A stretch of DNA of 64,000 nt from contig OU015532.1 of NCBI GenBank assembly GCA_907165065.1, positions 34,142,339-34,206,338 of the forward strand, in the 5' to 3' direction. Origin of the DNA: Caprimulgus europaeus (lineage: Eukaryota > Chordata > Aves > Caprimulgiformes > Caprimulgidae). The stretch's first letter is position 1. Each line of letters opens with the position of its first letter. This document shows, piece after piece, positions 1 to 14,000 of the stretch. Both the position numbers and the translations under genes were made by a program. The notes under the pieces are model-generated. The model made no database searches. It saw only the letters and a program-made list of their open reading frames with translations, and was not told the origin of the DNA.

Positions 1-3000
1 AATAAAATTTAGAGATCTCATATATTATATAGCTAACATGAAATACAACTCTCCATCCAGGAGGAGAAACTGTATATTACTTCTCTAAGCACCTGAGAAT
101 ACATCAGAGAAGACAATAGGAGGTTTCATTCTGTGGGACTTGGTGTTGTTTTGTTTACTCTTTATCCAAGAGTATAAACTACCCAGAAAATTGCTAGCCT
201 AAAAAGGGAGGTACTTGACCAGAAGAAACATGTTCCCTCCCGAGACAAAGGTGTTACAACGTTTGGTAATTCAAAAGTTGTCCAGCTTTTCAACTATGTT
301 CATGACTTGATTTTTCTACACTTCTGCCAAAGCAGCTGTTTGAAGTGCTGCAGCTGTTATAGTAAGTTTTCACAATATTTTTTTTTCTTGATTTTTAGGA
401 ATCAACAATGTTTTCAGAAAATATGTAAGGTTTAAAAACCCCATTCCCTTAGATTTTATTCTCTTTCAGGGAGGGATTTAGACTTTTTCATGGCTAATTA
501 ATTTTCTAAATAATGAGTGATGATCAAACCATTAGACATTTGGGGAAAATATTTTGCAGGAAATTAGATCAGTGGTCCAGTTTGACATGCCACTGAATTT
601 CTAGAGTAGTTTCAACTTGTAGTGTTAGCACCACCGTATCTGTTACTGAGAAAAGGAAATCTATTTCTCCCCACCCTGTTTCCCCTTGCATGGCAAGTAT
701 GCAGAGCTATCCAGCTCAAATGCATGTAATGCACCCTGTTGACAACTATTGTTGTAAACAAAGCAACAGGCATGCCATCAAATTGGATATAGTCCTCCAT
801 CAGAGCCTCCTCTGTCTTCTCTGAGAAAGCTAGAGATGATTACAAGCCCAGCTCAGGAAATAAGTCTAGCAGAGTCTAAAGTTGCATTAATTCACAAGTA
901 ACTTGCAGGGATACATGAGGCATTCGAATATAAATAGAAAATACAGAGTCAGTTCTAAACAAGTGCTTCCAAGATCTTTGTGCACTCTGATAGCTTCAGA
1001 TATTTGACGTAAATGAATTTTACTCTAGATACCATGAACCCCATGACTAGCAGTATTGCTTCTTGGAACTTTTCTTCTTCATGATCTGAAAAAAGTGAAT
1101 AACACAGATTGTATACTTTCCCTGTTTGTCAATATAAATATTTACAAGTTGATTCTATCGATTAGGAAATTATATAAAGTTCACAAAATACTACAATAAT
1201 GTCATGAGATGGTTTCAAAAATATAAATGGGAATCTCTCTTTTCTCTTTCACAGTCCCACAAGCAAACAGGAAAGTAGTTAGGATGAGCCCAGGCCTTTT
1301 GTGAAGACTATGTATCAAAAAGGTAAATGAGAAATTAATATGCATCGAGATCTTTCATTACTGACCTTGATAATGTGATTGAGTAGTCTGCTTTGAATGA
1401 ACAATATATATTCATTTATTCTAGAATCCAACCTCACATTCTATAGCAATCAATGAAGTTTCAGTAAAACAAAAAGTCACTGGGAGAGATCTTATTTTTG
1501 GAGCCTGAAATGGTAAATTCATTCTATCTATTTCCTGTTATCCCTCTATTTACATGTATTTGTACTTCCTAGATCATTCTATAAGGCCAATAGAACAAAT
1601 GGCAGCAAAAATTATATTTCTAGTTCAGCTGAAAGGACTTCACGACTAGAAATCATGCAAAACCTGAATTTTCCAGTCTCAAGAAACGTGACACAAATGA
1701 GATAAATATTTCAAACCTAGGGAGGTTTCTGTTACCTCTGGGTCAATAGGTTTCAGACTTCTCCTTAATGTTTGATCCTCATGAGGCATTAAGGCATATG
1801 AGGACAGTTACATCTGAGTTGCACAATTTCTCTGTTTAGATCTGTTTGGATGAGCTAGTAATCATCTGTGTTGATGTAATAGCAAAGGTGGAAGGTAATT
1901 TATATGTTGGGTTTTTTTTTTCCTTTTGGTGGAACAAACTCAGGAAACAAATTTTATAGCTAAAATGTATTAGTTAAAACATTTAAACTTTAAATTTAGT
2001 TGCACTAAACTTAAACTGGATGGCCATATGGGAGAAGATTGTAAACCTTACAGTTCTATGGAAATTTTCCTTCTTCGAGCTTCATGGTAAAAAATAATAT
2101 TTCAAGACAAGCCAAATAAAATCTTTTTCAGTGTTTTTTTTCCTAAGTTCCTGCTTACGTTCTGAAATGTCGACAGCTCCTCCATAATTTTTGTTCCTGT
2201 CCCTCAGTTTAATTAATATTTGCAAATCTGGGGTTTTTTTAATTTTTATTTTTTAATTTGATTCTGAATGCAGTCGTCCCTCTCTGATTTCCTTGATTCA
2301 GGGTCAGTGAATCCAGCTTTATCATGTTCCTCTTTTTACATTCATCCTGTTTCTATCCTACCCAACCCAGTTTTCCTCTGTGACATACTAGATGCACAAT
2401 GCTGAGGTCTGTAAAATGTAGTCATTCTCAGCTTCTCCAGAAAAGCTGTTTCTTCCATAGATGACCCAAAATGAACTGTAATTCATGACTGGAGTCCAGG
2501 GCTTCTAATTTGAAAAGAAAATTCTACCTAACAATATGAACTTTTAAATAGGAGATCTCTCATTATGTAAAGGGTTCTTATTTAAAATGGAGGGTTTTGT
2601 CAATGGAGTAGGTTCTGGCTTGCTTCTCTGTTTTTGAACTGGCTAAAACAATTCTAATTATAAGCTACAATCTAGAGCTGTTACTATTTGCCAGATATTT
2701 CAACCTTGATGAGCAAGACCCTTTAGGCTCATTTGGAAAAGCTTACAAACAAGGAAATTCAGTGCTGTTCACCCGCTGGGCTTGGGACAAAAAGCAAGTA
2801 TGAAAGCTGCCAATATTTCTATATTTGCTTGTTTCATCTGAGTGGGACCAGTGCAATGACACAGAAAAAGACTCTCTGAGCCCAGAGCGAAAATAACACA
2901 CTTGAAGTGCTTAATGGGTTTCTTCTAAGAGATTTCTCCAGCAGCTTTAATAGAGCTGGGTGAACTGCTTGTATGAAAAAAACTTTAGCTCATGAATTTC

Positions 3001-3670
3001 AGTCTTTTTTCTTTTTTCAGTGTCTGGATTGTTCACTGAGGGATTTGATTTTGTTTCTGATTTGTAATTATTCACAAACCAGAGCTTGAACAGTGCCTGC
3101 TCTGTAGATTTCTGATTCGTTACTTCCACTATGAGGCCATCCGCTTTTACTGCATTATGGAGTCTGAGTAAAGCCAATGGGTGCCTATGCCAGAGCTGGG
3201 GGGAAAGGGAAGAACAGAGAACTACCTTATAAGAGAAATTTTTAAGGACTTTAAGCACTTTGTCTTGTTTGGAGTTAGGTCAATGACATAGGAAATATTT
3301 TACAGTTTACATATATTAGAATACATGAGTAAAACCTTGGAAAGTATCAAAACATTGTGGTAAGATACCACATTTTAAATGAATGCTCCTTCATAATCAG
3401 TGCAAATTTACATACACAAATGACTTAATGTCACATCTTAGTCTAACTTATTCTGCCTTTGCACAAAGGCTATGAGAATAGTATTTCCCTGACCCCAGCA
3501 ACAAAGAGCATAGTTGCATTACCATAAATAAATTGCATCATACTTAAGTGCATCTCACTGTAATCCAGAGCCTAATGGAGACAGTGAAATCATGCTCATT
3601 GTTTGGGATCAGGTGCTTGATATTAGTATTTTGGCTCTAGACTTAAAGAACTGTCAGTTGAAGTAGCTTT
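1..3670. other. Gene-free AT-rich stretch
   Basis: I see no gene, RNA gene or recognisable mobile element here. Open frames are short, such as 103 codons on the minus strand at 2947-3258. They lack domain features and have AT-driven composition. Short T-rich tracts occur near 1911 and 2233. This is either intergenic or deep intronic sequence. Confidence 0.6.
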
Positions 3671-3716
3671 CACAGAATCATAGAATGGTTGAGTTTGGAA
3701 AGGACTCAGAATCAGC
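3671..3716 (-). mobile_element. CR1 LINE 3'-end remnant
   Basis: The stretch reads CACAGAATCATAGAATGGTT followed by a GGAAAGGAC-like segment. This is the reverse complement of the usual end of an avian CR1 LINE, including its terminal short repeat. Similarity fades after about 45 bases, so this is a heavily 5'-truncated or eroded copy. It carries no coding part. CR1 elements move by target-primed reverse transcription and are usually cut off at the 5' end, which fits such a short piece. Confidence 0.7.
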
Positions 3717-6700
3717 TTTCATAGAAACAACCTGGCTAGGACCTTGGTTTAGTACCAACGGCTGCAATGGGTGCACTGGGTCAGTTTTCTCCTGGAGCAG
3801 AAAACATGAAGTGAATTGCAGTTCTAGCTGCTCTTGTAGAGGTAGGGGGTGGGAAAGTGGATCCAGGCTTGACTCCAATGTGAGTTTTATCTGTTCTTTT
3901 TGCTCAATGAAATTTCTTTTATGGCTTTTATAGAAATATAGAGGTAAGGTAGTGAAACAGCCTCTGAAAGTTCAGCAAAACATAATGTTCAAAGGTTAAA
4001 TTGTTTTTCTTTGCATGCATACCAACCTCTCCACCCGCAAATGTATATTAAGTTGAAATTGTGGGAGGTTCTTTTATTCTGACAGCCTTATAACTGGGGT
4101 ATATTTTCACCTGTCATGTAAATCAATAAAATATACAGTACTTAATACTTAAATGTTTCACTAATAGAATCATTTTCTGATCCCTCTGGATTAACACATT
4201 GTAAAATAGAACACTCAATTTTGTATGAATAAATTAAGTGTTTTGCAACTTGCAGTAATGAGATAGTTGGTTCACATAACTTTATAAACTGGTCACATGA
4301 TACAACAATGCAGATGTCCACTTTGGAGGTTTGCCTTCCTTAATGAAATAAAACTCCTCTTTACTCCACTGACTGCTGCATTTGAGTAAGGACAGCAAAT
4401 CTGACTACTGTTTCTGCATTCTCTTTTTTTCACCTCTTATAATTCATACATTGTCCATTCACCTATATTTTTCTTTTCATGGTGAATTCTTATGTTTCTC
4501 TTTAGAGGAGGCAGGTCCTAAACATATCTTTCATGGAGCAGCAGAGTGGCAAAGATTTGGCAAACCCAGTAGTAAGAATTTGGTGAATTATTTATAAGCA
4601 ATTCATTAAAATGGTCCTTGAAACTAATCTGAAGCATACAGATTAGGAGATTATATGGGGATGAGTAGAGAACATTTAATTAAGTTCCCTGAAGTCAAAT
4701 GTATTTGTAGGTGAAGGATTCTCCTTCTGCTCGCTTAAGCAACAGGAGTTGCCCATGACACCCTCAGAGGCCATCCTAGCTGGAGTTAGTGTTGACCTCT
4801 GCTAGTAACAAAGTAAAAGAGACGTGAAAATAGGGGCTTCAGTATACATGGACAAGATGTAAACAGCTCACATTACGAAAGACTAATTTATCTAACTTTA
4901 TCTAACTAAATTAGGATCATTTAGAATTTTCTTGGCAATCTAGCTATGCAGCTAATTATAAAATAAATGTAGCAGAAGTTAGATAACAGTTATAAAAGTA
5001 CTGAGTGCAAACTTTATCCAAACTGTTTGCAAGTTTGTGTATTGGCCATTAATCCCAGCTTCTATAACACACTAAGATTGGGTTTAGAATTTGTTAGTTG
5101 TATGTTAGAAAAGAGGTCTGTAAGTAAAAAGGTAAAATCATTGTTATGTAGGGAAGTATTACTGTGAAGATACCCTCTTTAATCTTTTTTTGGGGAATTC
5201 CATGGTAAGTGCATGGCAAATTGGAGTGAGAAATTCACAGATGTGGTAAGTTTATGTAAAGTAAGAATATTCTGATTTTAATTTTCATTTCTCTTTTGGA
5301 TTTTAATAATTTAATAGAGAATTTCCCATCTTCTTCCTCATTTTTTTTCCCCTTTTGGGCCAAGGATGTGTTTCAAGGCATACTATGTAAATTATGACTT
5401 TTTCTAAACATATGTTCTATTCATTTTAAGTATTAGCTATAAACAATGGCTGGCTAGTGACAGTGGCCCAGGACTGTCAGACCTGCAATTTCATCTCTTT
5501 TTATTGGGTACCTTATATACACTACAGACATTTTTTGGTTTAGTCATTTGTAGCCATCTGTAGCCATCTTTCCATTTGTCATGTTGACATATGACTCTGT
5601 CTTAGACTGGACAAGATCTGCTCAAAAGCAGAGTGATTTTTTTTGTTTTCTTTTTTGAGCATGCTTTCAAAGAAGAGAAGAACACTGAATAACAATTACA
5701 CAGTTTGGATTTGAGTTATATATGTAAGTAATTTTTTGTGGCTTCTTTCCACTCTCCTCTACTGGCTGCCCAATGTCAAAACAGGAGGTTCTCTTTTCTT
5801 TTGCAGTAATCATCTCTGACATGCTGTTGGCAACATTATCCTCCAGGTTCTTTCTGTTATCTTCTAGAAGACATTTTCCCCATAGGGGAGGAAAAAAACC
5901 GTTCTGCCTTTAAACAAGGAATTAAAAAAGCAGAACTAGAAGATGCTTACTGGAATTCAGTGCCCCAACTCTTGCACACCTATTGAAAGTAAAATTTTAT
6001 TTTCCCAATGAACAGAGGACTGTTTAAAAAGGTTGTGTACACTTAGCCTTTTATTTCCTTTCACATAGTGATAGTAAGATTAAAACAGAGTTTTCTAATA
6101 GTGCTATAAAGAGGAAAAATGGGGGCAACACTGCTCAGAGTGTTGGAAAGTAGGAAGTGGATTGAATAAACTAAAAGGGTAATAGAGACCTGGGGTAGAC
6201 AATCCACAACACATCATTAAAAAAAAAAAAAAAAACAAACAAAAAACCCTCAAAGTTTGGAATCAGAATGCAGGCCTGTAAAAAGAAGGGACCAGTCATT
6301 CAGGTACAACAGTCTTTTTACATTTTAATTCAAATTAATGAAAACAAAGGCAAAGTCCAGAAGTTTCTTTCCTCATAGATGAAATGATTGCAGTCCAACT
6401 TAGAAATCATGTCTTACTGATTCTCTAGCACTGCTCAGTCACATAAACCTGTACCTTTTAAAAAAGATACAATTCTGATGCCAGAAAAATAGTGAAACTT
6501 TTTTGCAATGGCTTCATTCTCTGTTTCCAGCATCTGTCAAGAGTAAGTGTGTTAGGTTTTCCTCAAGCAAGGCACTTTACCTGGCTACATATTTGCACAA
6601 CATATGCCAATTTTGGTTAAAATTTGGTCAAAATAATTTGAAAATCATACATGGTTAAGAGAAACAGACACTGATAGAGAGAATAATCAAATCATCTTTT

Positions 6701-9030
6701 TGATTAAAACTCTAAAATTACACACTGCTTCCATTTATGAGATAGAAGAAAATGAGAAGCATGAGATTGTAGTAGATAAATGCTGGTTCCCCAGAAGCTG
6801 AGGGAATTTTTGTTTTCTGTTTTTAGTATTGCTATAACCTAGGCCTTATTTATCTAAGTTTTCTCCAAGCAAACCATCCCTACTAAAACCAGAAGTTTTT
6901 CCTGTCAAGATCATAGGGTCCATCTCCAGAAACCTAACATCCACATTATATTTGTGCTTGACAGAAAGGATTTCATTTTCCTTATTACAATGTTGTGCTT
7001 TTGTGAACTTCCTGTGAACAGTAGAGTGAAGGTGGCTATGAATATTCATTGGCACTTTGTTTGTGTCTTTCTACTGTAGTTGTATATGTTTATTTACAAA
7101 ACATGTTAACAATACAGTGAAGAAGGATGTATTTACAAAAAACACTAAGTTACATTTTAAAAATATTGTTCTACAAAGTTCTATTTATAGAGGATAAGTG
7201 ACTGTTTTAGCATTTATCATTAAATAAATGTGCAGTATCTCAAACATATCTATCTTAAGGACTTTATCTGCATGTATGATTGTATCCAATAACAAATATT
7301 TTACTCTACCAAAAGAAACATAAAAAACCAACCCAGCTTGAAAGAAGTCAGATGGCCTTATTAAGGGTATAACTACAGTTATAGGCAGTGTTCTCTTCAG
7401 AAGAAAACAAAAAAAAAGAAAAAAATCCTCAGATATTAGAGTTGATATTAAGCCTTTCACCTTATGAATAACATATACGGATTCTAATTGTTCATCGTGC
7501 TGTTAACCAGTAGAAGATGAGTCCAATTTCATCCCCACAAAGGAAGTCTTTGTGGTGGAAAAGTCATTGTAGGGTAGAAAGATGATCTGGAATGATGTCA
7601 CCTCTATAAGGGTAAGTAGAGCAGTGTCATTCACAGTCACTTCCTCTTCCAATGCCTACAACAGTCCAGTTTGAAAGTGCATAGAAAAGCAACCATTCTG
7701 CACCAGGCTGTTGGAAAAGGGCCACAGACTTTAAACAAGGAGCAGGTGCAATGCACACTGGCAGAGCACAGATGGATGGTTCCAATGCAAGTAATAATCT
7801 GAAGTGCTTGGGATCCTACAGCTTGGTTCTTAAATACATATGTGCATGCCTATCAGAAATGGACAAAGTACCTGTTGGCTACTCCCATCTTCCTCTGAAT
7901 CATCTGCGTTAGCAGTCAGTGATTCTAGAGAGGCACTGTGATAGCAGTGTGCTTTAGAAGAGATCTGAAGGACAAGAAGGTAGTGGACGTGCAGACCAGT
8001 TTGGGAAGAGCGCTCTGTGCCTAAGGGGAAGAAAGTGCAAAGACATTTCCATGAGAGCCAAATGAGGCCAGCATCATTAGCAGAACAGAGGGGATGAGGG
8101 ATGATGCCGTAATAACCTCCTCAGCATACTCGGGGACATTTCTGTCAGTGACTGGCCCTGTCTTTGTTGTTTGTCAAAGTGCAGCCATTAACTCTTCTGA
8201 CCAAACAGCTCCTCCCGGCTGGTTACAAAGAACTGGGAATAATGAAATAGACACCAGGCACCTCATTTGCATCCACTGTACTGCCCTTCTCTCAGCAACG
8301 CACTGGTCAGACACTGTTGCTGTCATACCACAGCTATTCTCAATTTCTACTAAATGAGATGCAGATGAGTGTAAATGTTTCACACTTTTAAATTTTCCAA
8401 GCTTCATGCACTTTTATCTGTTAATATCAGAAATGATAGCTGGTTTGGTTCTCTGCAGTTCTTTCTGAAGGCTGCAGGATACAGAAAGAAGTAAAAGAAA
8501 CAATCAATAGCATTGCCTGATGAAAAATCAGATATAGAATTCCAGCATGTTAGGGCAACTTAGCTTAGGTTTTATATTTCATTATCTAGGAAACTCTGCT
8601 TTTTTGTGTATTCTCTTAAATGTTTCACCAATGAGAAACTCTTTTAAATAGCACATAGTAAAAATTAAGTCCATGTAATTTTTTTTACTATTGCAGATTT
8701 CATTATGAAACATCTCAAGATTAAATTTATTCCAATAATCATTACAATGATGAAAAAATTCCTTGCTTCAATAATTGATTTATGCTTCATTTAAATGTAC
8801 GGAGTAGTTTCAATATCATTTCTTATTAGCTCTAATGACAAATTTTAAAATAGCAGGGCTCTGAAATAAAGATGAAAATTTGCCATACAAGTTATTACAT
8901 TTAAATGGACTTAATATTTAATATTTAAAAAATCATTTGATGTAAATAGCCATCATGAATCACTGCAAATATGCTTAGATGTAATTAAACTTTTTCTTTA
9001 CCCATATCTAGTTGCTTCATAATAAATTAT
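3717..9030. other. Gene-free AT-rich stretch with an A-rich tract
   Basis: No gene is supportable. The main low-complexity feature is a 17-base A run at 6219-6235 that continues as AAAC/A-rich sequence to about 6246. It could be a decayed retroposon tail, but no body is recognised upstream. The part from 7500 to 8410 has somewhat higher GC than its surroundings and two overlapping open frames on opposite strands (8094-8357 and 8174-8407), neither of which I recognise. Confidence 0.5.
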
Positions 9031-9056
9031 TTTCTTTCCTCTTTTTATTTTTTTAG

Positions 9057-9179
9057 GATCTTCAAGAATTTGAACTGGAAAATCCACAGTGTTCTTCTGA
9101 CACATCAGCATTGCTTATTCTGATTTTCAGTATTGTATTGGTCAAGAAGTTAGATGCCATGTCTCACATATTGTGTTAA
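9057..9179 (+). other. Possible terminal coding exon (unrecognised)
   Basis: A long pyrimidine tract, TTTCTTTCCTCTTTTTATTT followed by TTTTAG, ends at 9056 and makes a strong-looking splice acceptor. The frame that starts immediately at 9057 stays open for 40 codons, from DLQEFELENPQ to a TAA at 9177-9179. The predicted peptide has a polar, acidic start and then a hydrophobic run (ALLILIFSIVLV) followed by KK, which would suit a C-terminal membrane anchor. I do not recognise the peptide, and no upstream exon is visible. A 40-codon open stretch next to a cryptic acceptor can arise by chance, so this is only a candidate. Confidence 0.15.
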
Positions 9180-10179
9180 GCTATTATTTTATACATAATG
9201 CTAGTACTATCTCCCTGTTTGGAAGTTATATGCATGCTATACAATGTATTTCACTATGAAAGAAAGAGAAATAGAACATAAAGACATCATTTGGCAGAAA
9301 CTTGTGACACTTCTGAAATATTTTAAAGTATAGTGGCAGAAATGTATGGCAGAAATTAAAACAAAAAGTGTCTCTTTGACTGGACTCATTCTGTAATGTG
9401 TTTTTCCTTCATATGAGATTTGAAGGGAAACGTTATCCAAGACAGGATCCTACAGGCATGGCCAGAAGGCAGCTCACTGTCTTTTGGGACACCTGACGTA
9501 GCTGCTGTATACTGACCACAACACTCCCAGTTCAAGTCACAGCCGCTGCGATGCACAGGATGCTGAGTAATAAACGGTGGCATTTCCTAGGTACTTTGCT
9601 AGAGCAGTAGTCCTGACAATTACTTGCCTGTTTAAGCTTAGACACACACAAAGGTTTTTCAGCAATACAAATTTTGTGACAGTCCCCATCCCTTGGCAGC
9701 TGGACAGTGAGCTGTCTGATGTCGCCAGCAGAAAGTGCATTTTTCAAGGAATATCTGCATTTGCTTGTATCAGCAGTGCTGTGGCCTTACCTCCAGATCT
9801 TTAGGAAAATTGTGTTAGTTCCATGTAAATCCTTAACTGAGAGTGTGACATTGTTCTAGCCTGACACTTCATTTTGTTACTGTTTACACCATGATTTTTA
9901 TATGAAGCATTTAAAAGCAATGCAAGTAACAGGGTTGTAATTGGGAATGACACACCTGAAATCATTGCACTAAACCAGGAACAGGCTCCAGAGATTTTTG
10001 AGGAAGAAAACCGCTGGCATCTGAATATGTACACTGTTGAACATTTAGTTGCTTTTAGAAAGTAAATCTATTTAATTATAAGCAGAAATGGCTTCATTAA
10101 ATATTTTCTACTTAAAAAAAATAACAAAAAAAAAAGGGACATTATACTGGAGTTCCACGGAGATCTGGAACCTTCTCTG
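9180..10179. other. No gene seen
   Basis: This stretch has mixed composition, with a moderately GC-richer part at 9440-9800 that carries short overlapping open frames on both strands (for example 9532-9747 minus and 9577-9804 plus). None has a recognisable domain. I make no functional assignment. Confidence 0.4.
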
Positions 10180-11040
10180 CTCAATGTAGATAATTTGGAA
10201 AAGGGTATGAATAATGTGGTGGCAATTTTCCTGGTGATACAAGGTCATTAGTAGTTAATATTAGTGCTGACTGAAGAACTGCAAAGAAATTCCTAAGACT
10301 GAGTGACTGAGTAATAAAGTGGCAAATGAAATCCAGTGTCAGTAAATGTAAAATGATGTAACTGGGGAAAAAAAACAATCCTAACTTCACAAATAGGATG
10401 AATGTTCCCTGTCTGACCATTACCACTCAAGAGCAAGATCTCAAGGTTATAATAGATAGATATAACCCAATGATTGAAATCATCTCTGTGCTCAAGAGTC
10501 AGACTTAGTATTAGGAATTATTAGGAAGAAAATGTATAACAGACCCATATAAATCTATTTTTGCATGGGTATCCCGTAGGCAGCTGTCATCCCTGCCATC
10601 CCATAGCAGTGTACAAGGCACAACTGAAAAAGAGTAAAGGCCAGGCTGGGAGGGTGATCAAGGGAGCGGAAGGTGCAGGGCGCCTTAGTAGACTGGGATG
10701 GAAGTATGGAAGAAAGAAAAATCTCTAGATTGATGTAAGTATAATATAGACTGACAAAAGTATGATATAGAGCAGCATGGAAAGGGGGAATAGGAGTGAC
10801 TGTACTCACTCACTCCCAGTTCAAGAAATAGAGGCACCAAGTGACTCTGGCAGGTGGCAGGTTCAGAATAAGCAGAAGGGAACTGTTGTCCAACGTGTGC
10901 TGCAGCTCTACTCCTCCATACGGGCCCTTGCCAAAGGTGGAATTTTATCTGGGGTCAGGATGAAATTTGGCGTGTAATACATGCTCAGGATGTGACTGAG
11001 ATGGAAGCAGTTGATGGCTGGGATAGTTTTCTAGGGAAAT
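10180..11040 (+). mobile_element. Old CR1-like LINE, ORF2 3' half, degraded
   Basis: Conceptual reading on the + strand from 10320 gives WQMKSSVSKCKMM, which matches the WQMKF-V-KCKVMH block just after the reverse-transcriptase domain of CR1/L3-type LINEs. It is preceded by an S-D-stop-V-I-K equivalent of the usual LSEWA-K segment. Further on, TTQEQDLKVIID matches the TTQEKDLGVIID block. Later nucleotide stretches (ACAAGGCACAACTGAAAAAG near 10613, GGTGATCAAGGGAGCGGAAG near 10652) resemble the region coding for the ...RRATKMIKG... tail. Several in-frame stops and frameshifts make it a dead, old copy. The ends are approximate, and the part beyond about 10930 is very weak. Confidence 0.65.
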
Positions 11041-14000
11041 GTACTAATTTCTTATGTATTTTCTTGCGCTACTTCTTTGACATCTCTTTTAGGCCACTGT
11101 CAGAAGCAGGATACTGGCTAGATGGAAGGACCTACAGTTTGACCCTATACATCTGTTCTTAACTACCAGTGCTCATTTACAAAGAGTATTAGAAATGCTT
11201 TGATATGGCTTGGGATTTTTTTTTTAAGTTTGTAGAGAATTTATTTCTGTGTTATAAGATATAAGCATTTGCTTCTATATTTATTTTAGATTTTTCTTTG
11301 CAGAAAAATATTATCAGTATTTTTCCTTGATCAAAAGTGAAAACTACAGGGTTTTTTGTTTGTTTTCTTGTGCAACAGAGTCTAACTTAATCAGAAATTT
11401 ACACTTAGTATAATTTACTTTAGATGTTCAACGAGGAAGAAAGAGCTTCTTTGAAAAGTATGACTGATCACTAGAGACGCAGACCACTTTCTTTCTCAAT
11501 AATTGTTTTGAAAATTATGTGTGGCTACTTTTACTGAGATACTGCCTGTCATACTTATATATGTTTTTGCAGTGACTTCCACTTGCCATAACAACAGAAG
11601 TTTAACAAACAGTATTTATGTGCTACAGGCATAGAAAAGTACATAAACACAAAAGAAAGTAACAGAATGGAGGTTGCCAATCACATCATTCAGTTGTCCC
11701 CAGAGTTTCCAGATAGTTTTACTTTGCTAAAAGTTTCTTTCTTTTGCAGCTTTCCGAATTTTGGAGAATCTATATTTTCTGTGAGGGAAGTTAGTTGTTT
11801 CCACATGGAAAACCCAACTGAAGAAAAGATTTATTCTCTTAAAAGCAAGTGTGTAGCTCTATTGCAAGTAACAATTTTTGGTGTCTATTAACACATTATA
11901 CAATTGTAGTGCTTTAAGAAAAAAAAAAAAAGTTGAAAGCCATTTTTAACCATTTAATGTTCCTGACCCCAGGCCATTGAAGTAAGTGGATTTGACAATG
12001 GGCTGGAGAATTACACGTGTGAATACGTCTGCCATGCTAGCTAGTTACAAAATATTTGCACCTTTTTCATAAAGGTTGCATCAGCACAAGCAGCACACAT
12101 ATTCTGCCTTGAGCATTTGCTTCTCAGGGACACAGAAAGAGAACTTGGAGATGTGAGGGAGTTTAGCCATGAGAAATTTAGCATTTTAAAATTCCCTTTA
12201 TTTAGTTGCGAAGTATTTCTGGCCTGGCAGCTCTCTCACAAAAACTAACAAATGGAAGATAATCATGGGCAAAACACAAGAAAAGAGTCAACCTAAGATA
12301 AAATGAGATAAACTGACGAGAAGCACAGGGGAACTGTAACGTGCATTGGAGAAAGGCATATATTAAAGTACATATGGTAAATTACAGAAAAACTTGAAAT
12401 AATATACCTGTTGCAGGTGGTTATTAAAAAACAAGTCACCTCAAAATATGGGCTAAATTTGTTCATGTCCTAAGCCAGCCTTTATACCTCTTAAAAACAC
12501 AGTATTACATTTACGTTGAATTTGTGTATGTGTCCAAGATTTTGTCCATAACTTTGCTAACATAATAATATTTATAATCTGTCACATCTAAGCATTAATT
12601 TGAAGTTAGCAGTATTATTCCAAAGCAAGTAACAGCTAAATCACTTTAATTTAACTCCATTTCACTTTTTTTTTCTTTTAAAAGAAAAGCAAAATGAAAT
12701 ACAGGGGAATGTTTGCGTTGAACCTGAGCACTGGTACAAGATTTAGACAATCTAGCATATGAACTATGATTATCCATATAAATAATACAATGTTAAATTA
12801 AAGCAAGGACTAAAAAATATACTAACTTATAAATTAAGTTAATCATTTAAGGTTCACCGTGCCTGAACATAAAGAAGTTTAGCAGCATATGGTAAGGTAA
12901 TCATTTTAAGCCATATATTTTATTAAGATGGTGTAACAGTTAAAATGTATTTCAAATGCAATATATATTTTTGGCATGATAAAATAATTTGAAAGATGTC
13001 AACTTGAATCACACAACAGTGATTATTTACTAATGTAAGATAGAGTCACTTTGATTCTAATAAGAAAATGCCTGGCCTGAAGTCACACCTTCATATGCAT
13101 CTAACAGTGCTCTCATTTTATCATATTTTAAAAATCCACACCTCATATTTTCTGTTTCCTTATATGGATGGTGCTAATGACACACATAGTAAACCTTCTA
13201 TTAGCTTTGTACTTCAATAGGATTTGTTTAATTTCAGCTGTCAAACAATACAGAGGAAAAAAAATCCACTTTTTTGATAACCCCAGGATTTAAAATGCAT
13301 TATCAGTATGACAGCTGTAAATGTTTTCCAAACAATCTTATTTATGGACCGTGTTCTTTCTTGATGTATATACAAATCTGAGCAGCATGTGAAATCCCTC
13401 ATTTGTTTGCCATAAATTGTACGTGTTACTGATATAAGATTTATTATGTAAGAGTGGTTGAGTAACCCAGCATCGGTACTGTCGATATGCAACATTTTCC
13501 CTCCAGCTCCCTCACTCAGATCTGCCTGGAGCTGGTGCTATCTGAGATGCATCGCCAGCTGATGACTGCTCAGGAGCTGATTCTATGCAAAACATGTATG
13601 CTAGTCCATCTCCTGATGGAAAGGTACTTTGAAGATGCTACATGCGAGTATGTAAAGCCAGCAATGAGACGCGACTTCTCATCCCTGGAGTAGATGACTT
13701 ACATTCTGCTCTAAGGGCTGGGCAGTACAAGAAGCCACTGCTGCTCTTTGGGCTTTGAGAATGGAAAAAAAGCCGCTCCTTTCACTGAAGTGTCCATCAC
13801 ACACTTCACTGAGACTACTAACAATTTTTTTATATTCGCATCAATTTAGCTTTTCCTAGAAACAGGAAATTTCTGTGAAAATTAGTCACTGAAACGTCCC
13901 CATTCTCTCCCAATATGTGACTGTTCTATGCTTTGATTGTCCTATTCAGCTCTATTGAACAGAGAACTTTGTGCTATCTCTGACTGCAATATGAATCCTA

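Noticed and set aside
6219..6246. Poly-A tail of a processed pseudogene
   Set aside because: No coding similarity is found upstream and no flanking duplication is visible.
8265..8272. ATTTGCAT octamer as a regulatory site
   Set aside because: Words of this kind recur by chance in AT-rich DNA, and no promoter elements or gene are nearby.
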